A DNA stretch of 64,000 bases, taken from the NCBI RefSeq assembly GCF_001558155.1, contig NZ_LOAS01000023.1, forward strand, positions 1 through 64,000, written 5' to 3'. Under the pieces are notes generated by a model, which made no database searches, had not been told where the DNA came from, and worked only from the letters and a program-made list of their open reading frames with translations. The position numbers and the translations under genes were made by a program. The number at the start of each line of letters is the position of its first letter. Within the stretch, counting starts at the first letter, position 1. Source of the stretch: Aliiruegeria sabulilitoris (GTDB taxonomy: Bacteria; Pseudomonadota; Alphaproteobacteria; Rhodobacterales; Rhodobacteraceae). Shown here piece by piece: positions 42,661-52,566 of the stretch.

Positions 42661-43572
42661 ATGGGCGACACAGCCGACGGTTCTCCTAGCGCAGCGCATG
42701 GCGCGCAGGAAACCCAGACCCCCCCGAGAAAGGGGATGCTCCGCAGAATCGCGGGGCTGTTTATCGGCGGTGAGACCGCCTTAACGGAACAAGCCAATGT
42801 GGCTGTCGACGGGCCGGAAACGGATGTTCCGGAAGCCGCGCCCCGGGGGATGGCCAACCTGCGCAGCATGCGGGTGGAAGACGTTGCCATTCCGCGCGTC
42901 GAGATCGTGGCGGTTCCGGTGGAAATCGACCTTGAGGCGTTGATCGAGGCCTTTCGGGAAAGCGGGAATACGCGCTTGCCCGTGTATGACGGCACGATCG
43001 ACAGCCCGATCGGCTTGGTCCATCTCAAGGATGTCGCGTTGCGGCATGGTTTCAACGGGAAGCATTCGGCCGATTTCGATCTGCGTGCGATGTTGCGCCC
43101 GCTGATCTATGCGCCGCCATCGATGCCGATCGGTGTGTTGTTGCAGAAGATGCAGGCGGATCGGCGGCACATGGCGCTGGTGATCGACGAATATGGCGGA
43201 GTCGACGGGCTGGTGACGATCGAGGATCTGATCGAGCAGGTGATCGGTGAGATCGCTGACGAGCATGACAGCGAGGAGGAGGCGTTCTGGACCGAAGAAC
43301 GGCCCGGTTGCTACCTCGCTTTCGCCAAGGCGCCGCTGGAGGAGTTCGAGGCCGAGATCGGCCTGAAGCTCGTCGATGTCGAGGACGAAGAAGATGTCGA
43401 TACGCTGGGCGGGCTGGTCTTCATGGAGATCGGCCGCGTGCCCGCGCGCGGCGAGGTGATCCCGCACCCTTCCGGCACGCTTTTCGAAGTGATCGACGCG
43501 GATCCGCGCCGCATCAAGCGGTTGCGCGTACGCTTGCCGGGAACGGCGCCGCTGCGACCGGCGGCGGAATAG
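42661..43572 (+). CDS. corC: CorC/HlyC family CBS-domain protein
   Basis: A 303 aa soluble protein with a CBS pair (about residues 85-205, including NTRLPVYDGTID and VIDEYGGVDGLVTIEDL) and a C-terminal CorC_HlyC transporter-associated domain (residues 225-295). It has no DUF21 membrane part, so corresponds to the short CorC form linked to magnesium/cobalt efflux; the role is not proven. AAGGTAAG precedes the ATG. It ends 10 bp before lnt, so the two are probably cotranscribed. Confidence 0.92.
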   Translation: MGDTADGSPSAAHGAQETQTPPRKGMLRRIAGLFIGGETALTEQANVAVDGPETDVPEAAPRGMANLRSMRVEDVAIPRVEIVAVPVEIDLEALIEAFRESGNTRLPVYDGTIDSPIGLVHLKDVALRHGFNGKHSADFDLRAMLRPLIYAPPSMPIGVLLQKMQADRRHMALVIDEYGGVDGLVTIEDLIEQVIGEIADEHDSEEEAFWTEERPGCYLAFAKAPLEEFEAEIGLKLVDVEDEEDVDTLGGLVFMEIGRVPARGEVIPHPSGTLFEVIDADPRRIKRLRVRLPGTAPLRPAAE

Positions 43573-43582
43573 GCGCGTCTGA

Positions 43583-45112
43583 ATGGACCTTGTGAGGACG
43601 GTGCAGTCCCGTCGCAGCGGCCTGGCGCTGGCCTTCGGGTTGGGCCTGATTTGCGCGACGGGGCAGGCGCCGCTCGGCTGGGCCTGGCTGTCGCTGGCGG
43701 CCTTCGCTCTGGCAATCGCCCTGCTGACATTGCCTGAGCGCTGGCAGGTCGTTGCCTGGCGGGGCTGGGCGCTCGGAACAGGGTATTTTGCCGGCAGCCT
43801 GTTCTGGATTGTCGAACCCTTCCTGGTGGACTTGCCGCGACATGGCTGGATGGCACCCTTCGCGCTGGTATTGATGGCCGGCGGGCTGGCGCTGTTCTGG
43901 GCGGCGGCATTCGGGCTGGCGGTGCGTTTTGGTCGAACGCGGGGCTTGCGCATTGGCTGGTTGGTCCTGTTGCTGACAAGCGCGGAGATCCTGCGCTCCT
44001 TTCTCTTCACGGGCTTTCCCTGGGTCTTGATCGGCCATGTCTGGATCGGCGCGCCGCAGATGCAATTCGCGGCCCTTTTTGGCGCACACGGGCTGACCTT
44101 GTTCACGCTTATTGCGGCTGCCATGCCCGCGTTGTTTGGCGCGCGGCGCGCGGTGTTGGGGATGATTGCCGGGACGGCTCTGGCATCCTTGCCGGCGGGA
44201 TATGCCCATTTCCGGGTGCCGCCGGGGGATGCCGCCAATGCCGAGCCGGCGCAGGTGGTCCGTCTGGTCCAGCCCAACGCCCCGCAGCACGAGAAATGGG
44301 ATCCGGACCTCGTGCCGCTCTTCTACCAGCGCCATCTCGACCTGACGGCGGCAGAGGCCGCGCCGGGCCTGCAACGCCCCGATGTGATCATCTGGCCGGA
44401 AACATCCATTCCATGGCTGCTGGAATATGCCGAGCCAGCGTTTGTCGAGATGGCGCAGGCCGGGCAGGGCGCACAGCTCCTTGTTGGCCTGCAAAGGCGG
44501 AGCGCCGAGGGAGCCTGGTTCAACACCTTGGCCGTGCTGGCGCCGGATGGCACGCTGCTGGACAGCTATGACAAGCACCATCTCGTCCCTTTCGGCGAGT
44601 ATATGCCATTGATGCATGTCTTTGCCCGCTGGGGCGTCTTTGGTCTCGCGGCGAATGAGACGGGTGGCTACACGGCCGGTCCCGGGCCGGCGCTGCTGGA
44701 GCTTGGGCCGGCGGGTCGGGCGCTGCCCCTGATCTGCTACGAGGCGATCTTTCCCAATGACATTGCGCGCGCACCGGGGCGGGCGGACTGGCTTGTCCAG
44801 ATCACCAACGACGCCTGGTTCGGCCAGGTTTCCGGTCCCTGGCAGCATCTGGCGCTGGCGCGGCTCAGGGCGGTGGAGCAGGGGGTGCCGATGCTGCGGG
44901 CTGCCAATACCGGGATCTCCGCCGCGATCGACCCCTATGGCCGCGTGATCGCCGCGCTTCCAATGGGGCAGGCCGGAAAGCTGGATGTCGCTCTGCCGGC
45001 GCCTCTTGCGCCTACCTTCTACGCGCGGCGCGGGGATCTGCCGGTCTTCCTTTTTCTCGCGACGCTTTTCCTTTCGCTTGCGGCCCTGTCCCGGAAATCG
45101 CATTTTGGTTGA
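43583..45112 (+). CDS. lnt: Apolipoprotein N-acyltransferase
   Basis: Lnt adds the third acyl chain to the N-terminal cysteine of lipoproteins at the periplasmic face of the inner membrane. The 509 aa protein has six to seven N-terminal membrane helices (residues 10-210), a nitrilase-like domain (about 220-480) and a final helix. Catalytic Glu is in WPETSIPW, lysine in [15 protein letters not shown] and cysteine in [10 protein letters not shown]. Its presence agrees with the lipoprotein gene in this window. Confidence 0.96.
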   Translation: MDLVRTVQSRRSGLALAFGLGLICATGQAPLGWAWLSLAAFALAIALLTLPERWQVVAWRGWALGTGYFAGSLFWIVEPFLVDLPRHGWMAPFALVLMAGGLALFWAAAFGLAVRFGRTRGLRIGWLVLLLTSAEILRSFLFTGFPWVLIGHVWIGAPQMQFAALFGAHGLTLFTLIAAAMPALFGARRAVLGMIAGTALASLPAGYAHFRVPPGDAANAEPAQVVRLVQPNAPQHEKWDPDLVPLFYQRHLDLTAAEAAPGLQRPDVIIWPETSIPWLLEYAEPAFVEMAQAGQGAQLLVGLQRRSAEGAWFNTLAVLAPDGTLLDSYDKHHLVPFGEYMPLMHVFARWGVFGLAANETGGYTAGPGPALLELGPAGRALPLICYEAIFPNDIARAPGRADWLVQITNDAWFGQVSGPWQHLALARLRAVEQGVPMLRAANTGISAAIDPYGRVIAALPMGQAGKLDVALPAPLAPTFYARRGDLPVFLFLATLFLSLAALSRKSHFG

Positions 45113-45149
45113 CCCCGACCGAGCAGCAGAATACGGGTTCTTCGCCTCT

Positions 45150-45200
45150 TGCCACAACGGCTTCCTGGCGTGGCACCAGCTTTGGACGTAATGGAGCAAT
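45150..45200 (+). promoter_or_regulatory. SAM/SAH-type riboswitch controlling metK
   Basis: The leader contains CCACAACGGCTTCCTGGCGTGG and ends in ATGGAGCAATC directly before the metK ATG. Stem GCCAC (45151-45155) pairs with GTGGC (45170-45174); loop bases GCTTC (45160-45164) can pair with GGAGC (45193-45197), which is the ribosome binding site, as an H-type pseudoknot. This matches the small SAM/SAH riboswitch known upstream of metK in Rhodobacterales. Ligand binding would sequester the Shine-Dalgarno and lower SAM synthetase translation. Confidence 0.88.
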
Positions 45201-45201
45201 C

Positions 45202-46371
45202 ATGTCCCGAAAGAGTTATATCTTCACCTCCGAATCCGTGTCGGAGGGCCACCCAGACAAGGTCTGTGATCGGATTTCCGATGCCGTTCTGGACGCGTTC
45301 ATCGCCGAGGAACCAACCGCGCGCGTCGCCTGCGAGACCTTTGCCACGTCGGGCATGGTCGTGATCGGCGGCGAGGTGGGCCTTTCCGATGAGGAACGCC
45401 TCAAGACCTATATGGGTTCAATCAGCCAGATCGCGCGCGACTGCATCAAGGATATCGGCTACGAGCAGGAGCAGTTCCACTGGAACACCTGCCGGGTGCT
45501 GAACTTCCTGCACGAGCAGTCGGCGCATATCGCCCAGGGCGTGGACCGCGACGGCGCGGGCGACCAGGGGATCATGTTCGGCTATGCGGTCAACGAGACC
45601 CCGGAACTGATGCCGGCCCCGATCCAATATTCGCATGCGATCCTGCGGCGACTGTCAGAGGCCCGCAAGGCAGGCGAGGCACCGAGCCTGCGGCCCGATG
45701 CCAAGTCCCAGTTGTCGATCCGCTACGAGGATGGCAAGCCGGTCGAGGTAACCTCCATCGTGCTTTCCACCCAGCACGCCGACGAGAGCCAGACCAGCGA
45801 CGACATCCGCGCCATCGTGGAGCCCTATATCCGTCAGGTCTTGCCCTCCGAGTGGATCACGGATGCAACCGAATGGTGGGTCAACCCGACCGGCACCTTC
45901 GTGATCGGCGGTCCCGATGGCGATGCCGGCCTTACCGGGCGCAAGATCATCGTCGACACCTATGGCGGCGCAGCGCCCCATGGCGGCGGCGCGTTTTCCG
46001 GCAAGGATCCGACCAAGGTCGACCGTTCGGCGGCCTATGCAGCGCGCTACCTGGCCAAGAATATCGTCGCTGCTGGCATGGCCGAGCGCTGCGCGCTGCA
46101 GTTGTCCTATGCCATCGGTGTGGCGCATCCGCTGTCGATCTATGTCGATACCTATGGCACTGGCGTGGTTGACGAAACGGAAATCGAAGCGGCGGTCGGC
46201 AAGGTCATGGACCTGACGCCGCTGGGCATTCGCTCGCACCTCGACCTGAACAAGCCGATCTACCAGCGCACCGCGGCCTATGGCCATTTCGGCCGTGCGC
46301 CAGATGCTGATGGCGGCTTCAGCTGGGAGCGCACGGACCTGGTAGAAGATCTGAAGAAGGCGATTGCCTGA
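45202..46371 (+). CDS. metK: S-adenosylmethionine synthetase
   Basis: MetK makes SAM from methionine and ATP, with hydrolysis of the tripolyphosphate. The 389 aa product has the N-terminal [20 protein letters not shown], the [12 protein letters not shown] signature and the [19 protein letters not shown] phosphate-binding loop. The start at 45202 ([13 protein letters not shown]) lies behind GGAGC, itself part of the SAM/SAH riboswitch pseudoknot; the upstream extension of the frame is the riboswitch leader. SAM feeds the TrmB, MiaB and other methyl transfer reactions encoded nearby. Confidence 0.98.
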   Translation: MSRKSYIFTSESVSEGHPDKVCDRISDAVLDAFIAEEPTARVACETFATSGMVVIGGEVGLSDEERLKTYMGSISQIARDCIKDIGYEQEQFHWNTCRVLNFLHEQSAHIAQGVDRDGAGDQGIMFGYAVNETPELMPAPIQYSHAILRRLSEARKAGEAPSLRPDAKSQLSIRYEDGKPVEVTSIVLSTQHADESQTSDDIRAIVEPYIRQVLPSEWITDATEWWVNPTGTFVIGGPDGDAGLTGRKIIVDTYGGAAPHGGGAFSGKDPTKVDRSAAYAARYLAKNIVAAGMAERCALQLSYAIGVAHPLSIYVDTYGTGVVDETEIEAAVGKVMDLTPLGIRSHLDLNKPIYQRTAAYGHFGRAPDADGGFSWERTDLVEDLKKAIA

Positions 46372-46413
46372 ACAGTCTGACGACGCATGACCCGTCCTGC
46401 GGGTTGGAATTGG

Positions 46414-46438
46414 GGGCGCAGTTGCGCCCTCTTTTTTT
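46414..46438 (+). terminator. Rho-independent terminator of metK
   Basis: GGGCGC (46414-46419), loop AGTT, GCGCCC (46424-46429) and then a run of seven T residues (46432-46438). It lies 43 bp after the metK stop codon. Confidence 0.88.
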
Positions 46439-46685
46439 GGTGGCGCTCCGTGCGGGAGAACGGTCCTCTGGATTAAGCCTCCGGCAGGGATGTTTCGGGA
46501 CAGAAGAAATCCCGAGTGCCGCATTGTATTCTTCTGACCTGAAATATCCCGGGCGTTTGGCGGCAGTGCCCCCAAGGGCAGTTGCCTTGGAAGCGCCCTT
46601 TTGAACTGATGCCGGAAGGTCATGGCGCGAAGTTTCGCGCCGCAAAGCTTGACCCGCGCCCCCGGCTCTGCAAAAGGGGCGCGCC
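46439..46685. repeat. Gap with divergent family A repeat (core 46477-46510)
   Basis: GCCTCCGGCAGGGATGTTTCGG followed by GACAGAAGAA resembles the family A core at 54709 with several changes, and CTGAAATATCCCGGG (46540-46554) looks like an inverted partner. No gene is supported between the metK terminator and trmB. Confidence 0.4.
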
Positions 46686-47408
46686 ATGTCCGACAAGAAT
46701 CCCGATACCGCTCCCACCGGCGCCCCGTGGCGCAATTTCTATGGTCGTCGCCACGGCAAGACGCTGCGGCCGAGCCAGCAAGGCTATCTCGAGGAAGACC
46801 TCGCGAAGCTCTCGCCGGGGCCGGTGGACTGGGACGTTAACCCGGATCGCAGGTCGCTGGATCTCGACGCGCTTTTTGGCGGCAAGGATGTCTGGTTGGA
46901 GATCGGCTTTGGCGGCGGCGAGCACATGGTCCACCAGGCTGTCACCTACCCGGAGGCCGGTATCATCGGCTGCGAGCCCTTCATCAATGGCGTCGCAATG
47001 TTGCTTGGCAAGATCCGGGCAGCCGGTGCTGAAAACATCGCCGTGCATCCGGGCGATGCGCGCGACATGTTCGACGTGCTGCCCGAAGCCTCGATCTCGC
47101 GCGCTTTCCTGCTGTACCCCGATCCGTGGCCGAAAAAGAGGCACCACCGCCGTCGCTTCGTGACGCCGGAACATCTCGAACCGCTTGCCCGGGTCCTGAA
47201 ACCGGGCGCTGTGCTGCGGGTGGCAACGGATATTCCCGATTACGTTCGCCAGACGCTGGAAGAGGTGCCACGCCACGGCTTCACCTGGACGGCGGAAGGG
47301 CCGGCCGATTGGCGGGAGCCCTGGGGCGACTGGATCTCGACCCGCTACGAGCAGAAAGCGCTGCGCGAGGGCCGCACCCCGCATTACCTGACCTTTCTGC
47401 GAAGCTGA
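46686..47408 (+). CDS. trmB: tRNA (guanine-N7-)-methyltransferase
   Basis: TrmB methylates guanosine 46 in the tRNA variable loop using SAM. The 240 aa protein has the SAM-binding WLEIGFGGGEHM motif, IGCEPFINGV, and the catalytic/tRNA-binding FLLYPDPWPKKRHHRRRF segment near residue 140, all diagnostic for the family. The ATG at 46686 begins MSDKNPDTAPTGAPWRNFYG; members typically carry this kind of short basic N-terminus. It is followed after 60 bp by aroA. Confidence 0.96.
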   Translation: MSDKNPDTAPTGAPWRNFYGRRHGKTLRPSQQGYLEEDLAKLSPGPVDWDVNPDRRSLDLDALFGGKDVWLEIGFGGGEHMVHQAVTYPEAGIIGCEPFINGVAMLLGKIRAAGAENIAVHPGDARDMFDVLPEASISRAFLLYPDPWPKKRHHRRRFVTPEHLEPLARVLKPGAVLRVATDIPDYVRQTLEEVPRHGFTWTAEGPADWREPWGDWISTRYEQKALREGRTPHYLTFLRS

Positions 47409-47468
47409 AACTGGACCCGCCCGCGCCGCTGGGCTAAGCCGCTTCGGCAACCGGTGAAGGAGGGGCAG

Positions 47469-48821
47469 ATGTCGGCACACGGACCTGCGCAGAAGATGAC
47501 CGCCCGCGCGAGTGGACCGCTCAGGGGCACGGCGCATGTGCCCGGCGACAAGTCGATCTCGCATCGTGCGCTGATCCTTGGGGCGATGGCGGTGGGCGAG
47601 ACGCGCATCACCGGCCTGCTCGAAGGCGAGGACGTTCTGGATACGGCCAAGGCGATGGCCGCACTTGGAGCGGAAGTCATCCAGCACGGGCCCGGCGAAT
47701 GGTCCGTGCACGGGGTGGGCGTCGGCGGGTTTTCCGAGCCCGAAGACGTGATCGACTGTGGCAATTCCGGTACCGGGGTTCGGCTGATCATGGGCGCGAT
47801 GGCCACGACGCCGATCACCGCCACCTTTACCGGCGACGCCTCGTTGCGCTCCCGTCCGATGGGCCGCGTGACCGATCCGCTGACTTTGTTCGGCACCCAG
47901 GCTGTGGGCCGCGACGGCGGAAGGCTGCCAATGACAGTCGTCGGCGCGGCCGATCCACTGCCGGTGGACTACATCACCCCGATGGCTTCGGCGCAGGTGA
48001 AGTCGGCCGTTTTGCTGGCCGGTCTCAACGCACCCGGCCAGACGGTTGTGACCGAGCGCGCCGCCACGCGCGATCATACCGAGCGGATGCTGCGGGGGTT
48101 CGGCGCCGAGGTCGTGACGGAACAGACGGAAGACGGCTACCGCGTTACCCTCACCGGGCACCCAGAGCTGAAACCGCAGAATATAGCCGTGCCGCGCGAC
48201 CCCTCGTCGGCGGCCTTCCCGGTCTGCGCGGCGCTGATCGTGCCGGGCTCGGACGTGCTGGTGCCCAATATTGGGCTGAACCCGACCCGCGCGGGCCTCT
48301 TCACCACTTTGCGCGAGATGGGGGCCGAGCTGATCTTCGAGAATGAACGCGAGGAGGGCGGCGAGCCGGTGGCGGACCTGCGTGCACGCTACTCGCCCAA
48401 CATGAAGGGCATCGAGGTGCCTGCCGAGCGCGCGCCTTCGATGATCGACGAATACCCGATCCTCTCCATCGTCGCCGCCAATGCCGATGGCGTAACCCAT
48501 ATGCCCGGCGTGCATGAACTGCGGGTGAAGGAGAGCGACCGGATCGACGCAATGGCCGTTGGCCTGCGCGCCTGTGGCGTCACGGTTGAAGAAACCGAGG
48601 ACAGCTTTTCCGTCGAGGGTCTCGGTGCGGGCGGGGTCCCCGGCGGGGCGACGGCCGCGGCGCGGCTCGATCACCGGATCGCGATGTCCTTCCTCATTTG
48701 CGGTATGGCAGCGAAGAACTCGGTCTCGGTGGATGATGGCAGCCCGATTGCGACCTCCTTCCCGATTTTCGAGCAGCTGATGGCCGAGCTCGGGGCCCAG
48801 ATCGTGCGGTCCAACCGCTGA
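47469..48821 (+). CDS. aroA: 3-phosphoshikimate 1-carboxyvinyltransferase (EPSP synthase), class II-like
   Basis: AroA joins shikimate 3-phosphate and PEP in the sixth shikimate step. The 450 aa product resembles the CP4-type class II enzymes: [52 protein letters not shown] and [11 protein letters not shown] are in order. In the loop that governs glyphosate sensitivity it reads GNSGTG, with Gly where CP4 has Ala (GNAATG). The start ATG 47469 follows AAGGAGGGG. cmk follows after 96 bp, the usual aroA-cmk-rpsA order. Confidence 0.95.
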   Translation: MSAHGPAQKMTARASGPLRGTAHVPGDKSISHRALILGAMAVGETRITGLLEGEDVLDTAKAMAALGAEVIQHGPGEWSVHGVGVGGFSEPEDVIDCGNSGTGVRLIMGAMATTPITATFTGDASLRSRPMGRVTDPLTLFGTQAVGRDGGRLPMTVVGAADPLPVDYITPMASAQVKSAVLLAGLNAPGQTVVTERAATRDHTERMLRGFGAEVVTEQTEDGYRVTLTGHPELKPQNIAVPRDPSSAAFPVCAALIVPGSDVLVPNIGLNPTRAGLFTTLREMGAELIFENEREEGGEPVADLRARYSPNMKGIEVPAERAPSMIDEYPILSIVAANADGVTHMPGVHELRVKESDRIDAMAVGLRACGVTVEETEDSFSVEGLGAGGVPGGATAAARLDHRIAMSFLICGMAAKNSVSVDDGSPIATSFPIFEQLMAELGAQIVRSNR

Positions 48822-48917
48822 GGTCTTTGCGGTGTGCGGGCGCGCGCATTGCGCCATATTCCCCTTGCCGCGCCAATGAGCTAAGACGGACCTCCACCAC
48901 GTGAGGAGGCGTTGGAA

Positions 48918-49529
48918 ATGAGTCTCACAGTCGCCATCGATGGCCCGGCTGCCGCGGGCAAGGGCACCATTGCCCGGGCCGTGGCCGCGCATTTCGGTTT
49001 TGCGCATCTCGATACCGGGCTGCTCTACCGGGCGGTCGGACGGCGGGTGCTAGACGGGATGAATCCGATCGAGGCGGCGCAAACGCTGCAATCGGCGCAT
49101 TTCGCCGATGCCGACGCGCTGCGCATGCCCGATGTCGCGCAGGCGGCCAGCCAAGTCGCGGCGATGCCGGAAGTGCGCGCCGCGCTTGTCAGCTTCCAGC
49201 GCGCCTTTGCCCGCCGGCAGGGCGGCGCGGTTCTGGACGGGCGCGATATCGGCACGGTGATCTGCCCCGATGCCGAGGTGAAGCTCTTTGTGACCGCCAC
49301 CGACGAGGTGCGTGCGCGGCGCCGCTACGAGGAACTGCTCGGCAAGGGGCAGAAGGTGACGTTGGATGAGGTTGCGGCGGATCTTGCCCGGCGGGACCAA
49401 CGCGATTCCGGTCGCGCCACCGCGCCCATGACCCCGGCAAGGGATGCGCAGCTTTTCGATACGACGACCATGTCCATCGACGAAGCGGTTGCCAAGGCAA
49501 TCGCCGCGGTGGAAACTGCGCAGGTTTGA
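48918..49529 (+). CDS. cmk: Cytidylate kinase
   Basis: Cmk phosphorylates CMP and dCMP. The 203 aa product has the P-loop [12 protein letters not shown], followed by [13 protein letters not shown], the CMP-binding [15 protein letters not shown] region and the [20 protein letters not shown] 48918 with GAGGAGG upstream is preferred to TTG 48912. In most alphaproteobacteria the next gene is rpsA; here an aldo/keto reductase intervenes. Confidence 0.96.
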   Translation: MSLTVAIDGPAAAGKGTIARAVAAHFGFAHLDTGLLYRAVGRRVLDGMNPIEAAQTLQSAHFADADALRMPDVAQAASQVAAMPEVRAALVSFQRAFARRQGGAVLDGRDIGTVICPDAEVKLFVTATDEVRARRRYEELLGKGQKVTLDEVAADLARRDQRDSGRATAPMTPARDAQLFDTTTMSIDEAVAKAIAAVETAQV

Positions 49530-49544
49530 AACCGGGAGCTAACA

Positions 49545-50540
49545 ATGCAACAGCGGAAAATGGGCGCCGACGGGCCATTGATCTCGGCTCTCGGGATCGG
49601 GGCCATGTCCTTTACCGATGTCTACGGGCCGACAGATGAGGCGCAATCCTTCGCGCTGCTCGATGCCGCGCTGGAAGCGGGGGTGACACATCTCGACACC
49701 GCCAATGTCTATGGCCGGGGACGCTCGGAGACCGTGATCGGGAACTACCTTGCGGCGCGGGGCGCCGGGACGCGGGAACGTTTCCACATTGCTACCAAGG
49801 CGGCGATCCGGGCCGAGGACGGACGCCGCTGGTTCGACAATTCTCCCGAGTATCTGGAAAGCGAACTGGACAAGAGCCTGAAACGGCTGGGCACGGAGAC
49901 GGTTGATCTCTTCTATGTCCACCGGCGGGATCCAGATGTGCCGATCGAAGACGTGACCGGAACGCTGGCGCGGCTGGTCGAAAGCGGCAAGACGCGCGCC
50001 TTCGGGTTTTCCGAGATCGCGCCCTCGTCGTTGCGCCGCGCGTCAGCAGTGGCGCCGGTGGCGAGCGTGCAGTCCGAATACTCGCTCTGGACCCGTGGGC
50101 CGGAGCTTGGCCTCGTACAGACCTGTGCCGAGCTGGGCACCACGCTGGTTGCGTTTTCGCCCGTGGGCCGTTCGATGCTGACCGATCACCCGATCCCGAA
50201 GGAGCGGCTGGGCGAATGTGCGCTGCTGCCCGAGATGCCGCGTTTCCAGGAGCCGAACTACGCGGCCAACATGGCCATTGCAGACGAGTTCCGGGCGCTG
50301 GCCGCCGAGATGGGCCTTCCTGCGGCGGGGTTGGCGATTGCGTGGCTTCTGGCGCAGGGCGAACACATCGTGCCGATTCCGGGCACGCGCTCGGTGGATC
50401 ATTTCAAGGAATTCGTCGCCGGCACGAAGCGCGCGCTGACGCCTGAGGATCTGGCTCGGATCGAGAAGGTGCTGCCGGTCGGCTGGGCGCATGGCGAGCG
50501 CTACTCCAAGGCGCAATGGGTGGGGCCCGAAATCTACTGA
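49545..50540 (+). CDS. Aldo/keto reductase inserted between cmk and rpsA
   Basis: A 331 aa AKR with the full catalytic set: Asp and Tyr in HLDTANVYGRGRS, Lys in HIATKAAI and His in FYVHRRDPDVP. The C-terminal PGTRSVDHFKEFVAG binds NADPH. It resembles the AKR13/YajO-like group acting on aldehydes and pyridoxal, but substrate is unassigned. GGGAG precedes the ATG, 15 bp after cmk, so it is probably cotranscribed with it. Its position breaks the conserved cmk-rpsA adjacency. Confidence 0.9.
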   Translation: MQQRKMGADGPLISALGIGAMSFTDVYGPTDEAQSFALLDAALEAGVTHLDTANVYGRGRSETVIGNYLAARGAGTRERFHIATKAAIRAEDGRRWFDNSPEYLESELDKSLKRLGTETVDLFYVHRRDPDVPIEDVTGTLARLVESGKTRAFGFSEIAPSSLRRASAVAPVASVQSEYSLWTRGPELGLVQTCAELGTTLVAFSPVGRSMLTDHPIPKERLGECALLPEMPRFQEPNYAANMAIADEFRALAAEMGLPAAGLAIAWLLAQGEHIVPIPGTRSVDHFKEFVAGTKRALTPEDLARIEKVLPVGWAHGERYSKAQWVGPEIY

Positions 50541-50640
50541 ACCGGGCGACGGCCACCCGCGCCGGCGTTCGATAAGCAAGAAACGTGGCAATTTTCTGCG
50601 GATTTTCCTGCAAACAAAGGGAAGTCGTACGCCAACGGAC

Positions 50641-50669
50641 TTGCTCCGCGAGCGCGGAACCCTTATACA
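50641..50669 (+). promoter_or_regulatory. Probable sigma-70 promoter of rpsA
   Basis: TTGCTC (50641-50646), a 17-base spacer, and TATACA (50664-50669) match a good housekeeping promoter about 160 bp upstream of rpsA. The long leader could carry further control of rpsA, such as autoregulation by S1. Confidence 0.55.
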
Positions 50670-50830
50670 GCGCGGCGTCACCCAAAGGCGGTTACGTCGG
50701 GACACAAGCAGGGTCGGGGCAACCTCCGGCCCTTATGTCGTTCCTCATTTCGTCTTTTTCGACCAATTCCAAGACCGGCGGAGACAACCGCTCGGCCAGA
50801 TAAAGCGTAAAGTAAAGGAAACACATCTAT

Positions 50831-52510
50831 ATGTGCGCTAAAGCAACCATGGACGAATTCGAAGCCCTGCTGAAGGAAAGCTTCGAAATCGACACCCCCA
50901 ACGAAGGTTCCGTCGTCAAAGGCACCGTGATCGCCATCGAGGCTGGTCAGGCCATCATCGACGTGGGCTACAAGATGGAAGGCCGTGTCGACCTCAAGGA
51001 ATTTGCAGATCCGGGCGAAGCCCCGGAAATCGCCGTGGGCGACAGCGTCGAGGTTTTCCTCGACCGCGTCGAGAATGCCCGTGGCGAAGCCGTCATCTCG
51101 CGTGACAAGGCCCGCCGTGAAGAAGCTTGGGACCGTCTCGAGAAGGCCTATGCCGACGAGGCCCGCGTCGAAGGCGCGATCTTCGGCCGCGTCAAGGGCG
51201 GCTTCACCGTCGATCTCGGCGGCGCCGTGGCGTTCCTGCCCGGCTCGCAGGTTGACGTCCGCCCCGTGCGCGATGCCGGCCCGCTCATGGGCCTCAAGCA
51301 GCCGTTCCAGATCCTCAAGATGGACCGTCGTCGTGGCAACATCGTTGTCTCGCGTCGTGCGATCCTCGAAGAGTCCCGCGCCGAGCAGCGTGCCGAGGTC
51401 ATCGGCAAGCTGGCTGAAGGCGATGCGGTTGACGGCGTGGTCAAGAACATCACCGAATACGGTGCGTTTGTTGACCTCGGCGGCGTTGACGGCCTGCTGC
51501 ACGTCACCGACATGGCCTGGCGCCGTGTGAACCACCCCTCCGAGATCCTGTCGATCGGCGAGACCATCAAGGTCCAGGTCATCAAGATCAACAAGGAAAC
51601 CCACCGTATCAGCCTCGGCATGAAGCAGCTGCAGGACGATCCGTGGAACTCCGTGGAAGCCAAGTTCCCGCTCGAGTCGGTTCACACCGGCCGTGTCACG
51701 AACATCACCGACTACGGTGCGTTCGTCGAGCTGGAGCCGGGCGTCGAGGGCCTGGTGCACGTCTCCGAGATGTCCTGGACCAAGAAGAACGTCCACCCGG
51801 GCAAGATCGTTTCCACCTCGCAGGAAGTGGAAGTCATGGTTCTCGAGATCGATACCGCGAAGCGTCGTGTGTCGCTCGGCCTCAAGCAGACCATGCGCAA
51901 CCCGTGGGAGCTCTTCTCCGAGAGCCATCCGGAAGGCACCGAGGTCGAAGGCGAGGTCAAGAACATCACCGAATTCGGTCTGTTCATCGGCCTGCCGGGC
52001 GATATCGATGGCATGGTTCACCTCTCCGATCTCAGCTGGGATCAGCGCGGCGAGGAAGCCATCCAGGAATACCGCAAGGGCGACGTCGTCAAGGCCGTCG
52101 TTACCGAGGTGGACGTGGACAAGGAGCGCATCTCGCTCTCCATCAAGGCACTGGGCGGCGACAAGTTCGCCGAAGCCACGGGCAGCGTGAAGCGCGGCTC
52201 GATCATCACCGTTGGCGTCACCGCCATCGAGGATGGTGGCATCGAGGTGGAATACGAAGGCATGAAGTCCTTCATCCGCCGCTCCGACCTGTCCCGCGAC
52301 CGTGCCGAGCAGCGCCCCGAGCGCTTCCAGGTCGGCGACAAGGTCGATGTGCGCGTCACCAATATCGACAGCAAGACCCGTCGTCTGGGTCTGTCGATCA
52401 AGGCCCGCGAGATCGCCGAAGAGCGTGAAGCCGTCGAGCAGTTCGGTTCGTCCGACTCCGGTGCTTCGCTCGGCGATATCTTGGGTGCGGCGCTCAAGGG
52501 CGACGAATAA
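50831..52510 (+). CDS. rpsA: 30S ribosomal protein S1
   Basis: S1 binds mRNA and helps start translation on structured messages. The 559 aa protein consists of six S1 domains: two divergent N-terminal ones (about residues 20-90 and 107-175) that dock on the ribosome and four canonical repeats (about 192-265, 279-350, 366-440, 453-525) containing motifs such as NITEYGAFVDLGGVDGLLH and NITDYGAFVELEPG. AAAGGA precedes ATG 50831. The coding region is enriched in preferred codons, as expected for a highly expressed gene. A strong terminator follows. Confidence 0.98.
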   Translation: MCAKATMDEFEALLKESFEIDTPNEGSVVKGTVIAIEAGQAIIDVGYKMEGRVDLKEFADPGEAPEIAVGDSVEVFLDRVENARGEAVISRDKARREEAWDRLEKAYADEARVEGAIFGRVKGGFTVDLGGAVAFLPGSQVDVRPVRDAGPLMGLKQPFQILKMDRRRGNIVVSRRAILEESRAEQRAEVIGKLAEGDAVDGVVKNITEYGAFVDLGGVDGLLHVTDMAWRRVNHPSEILSIGETIKVQVIKINKETHRISLGMKQLQDDPWNSVEAKFPLESVHTGRVTNITDYGAFVELEPGVEGLVHVSEMSWTKKNVHPGKIVSTSQEVEVMVLEIDTAKRRVSLGLKQTMRNPWELFSESHPEGTEVEGEVKNITEFGLFIGLPGDIDGMVHLSDLSWDQRGEEAIQEYRKGDVVKAVVTEVDVDKERISLSIKALGGDKFAEATGSVKRGSIITVGVTAIEDGGIEVEYEGMKSFIRRSDLSRDRAEQRPERFQVGDKVDVRVTNIDSKTRRLGLSIKAREIAEEREAVEQFGSSDSGASLGDILGAALKGDE

Positions 52511-52540
52511 TCCCTCATCCGGATTTTGTGAGATTGGAAA

Positions 52541-52566
52541 CCCCGCGGCCTGGCCGCGGGGTTTTC
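52541..52566 (+). terminator. Rho-independent terminator of rpsA
   Basis: CCCCGCGGC (52541-52549) and GCCGCGGGG (52553-52561) form a strong stem with a three-base loop, followed by TTTTCG. It lies 30 bp after the rpsA stop. Confidence 0.9.

Noticed and set aside
46620-49007. Minus-strand frame of 795 codons covering trmB, aroA and cmk
   Set aside because: A GC-rich antisense frame; all three plus-strand genes have diagnostic motifs.
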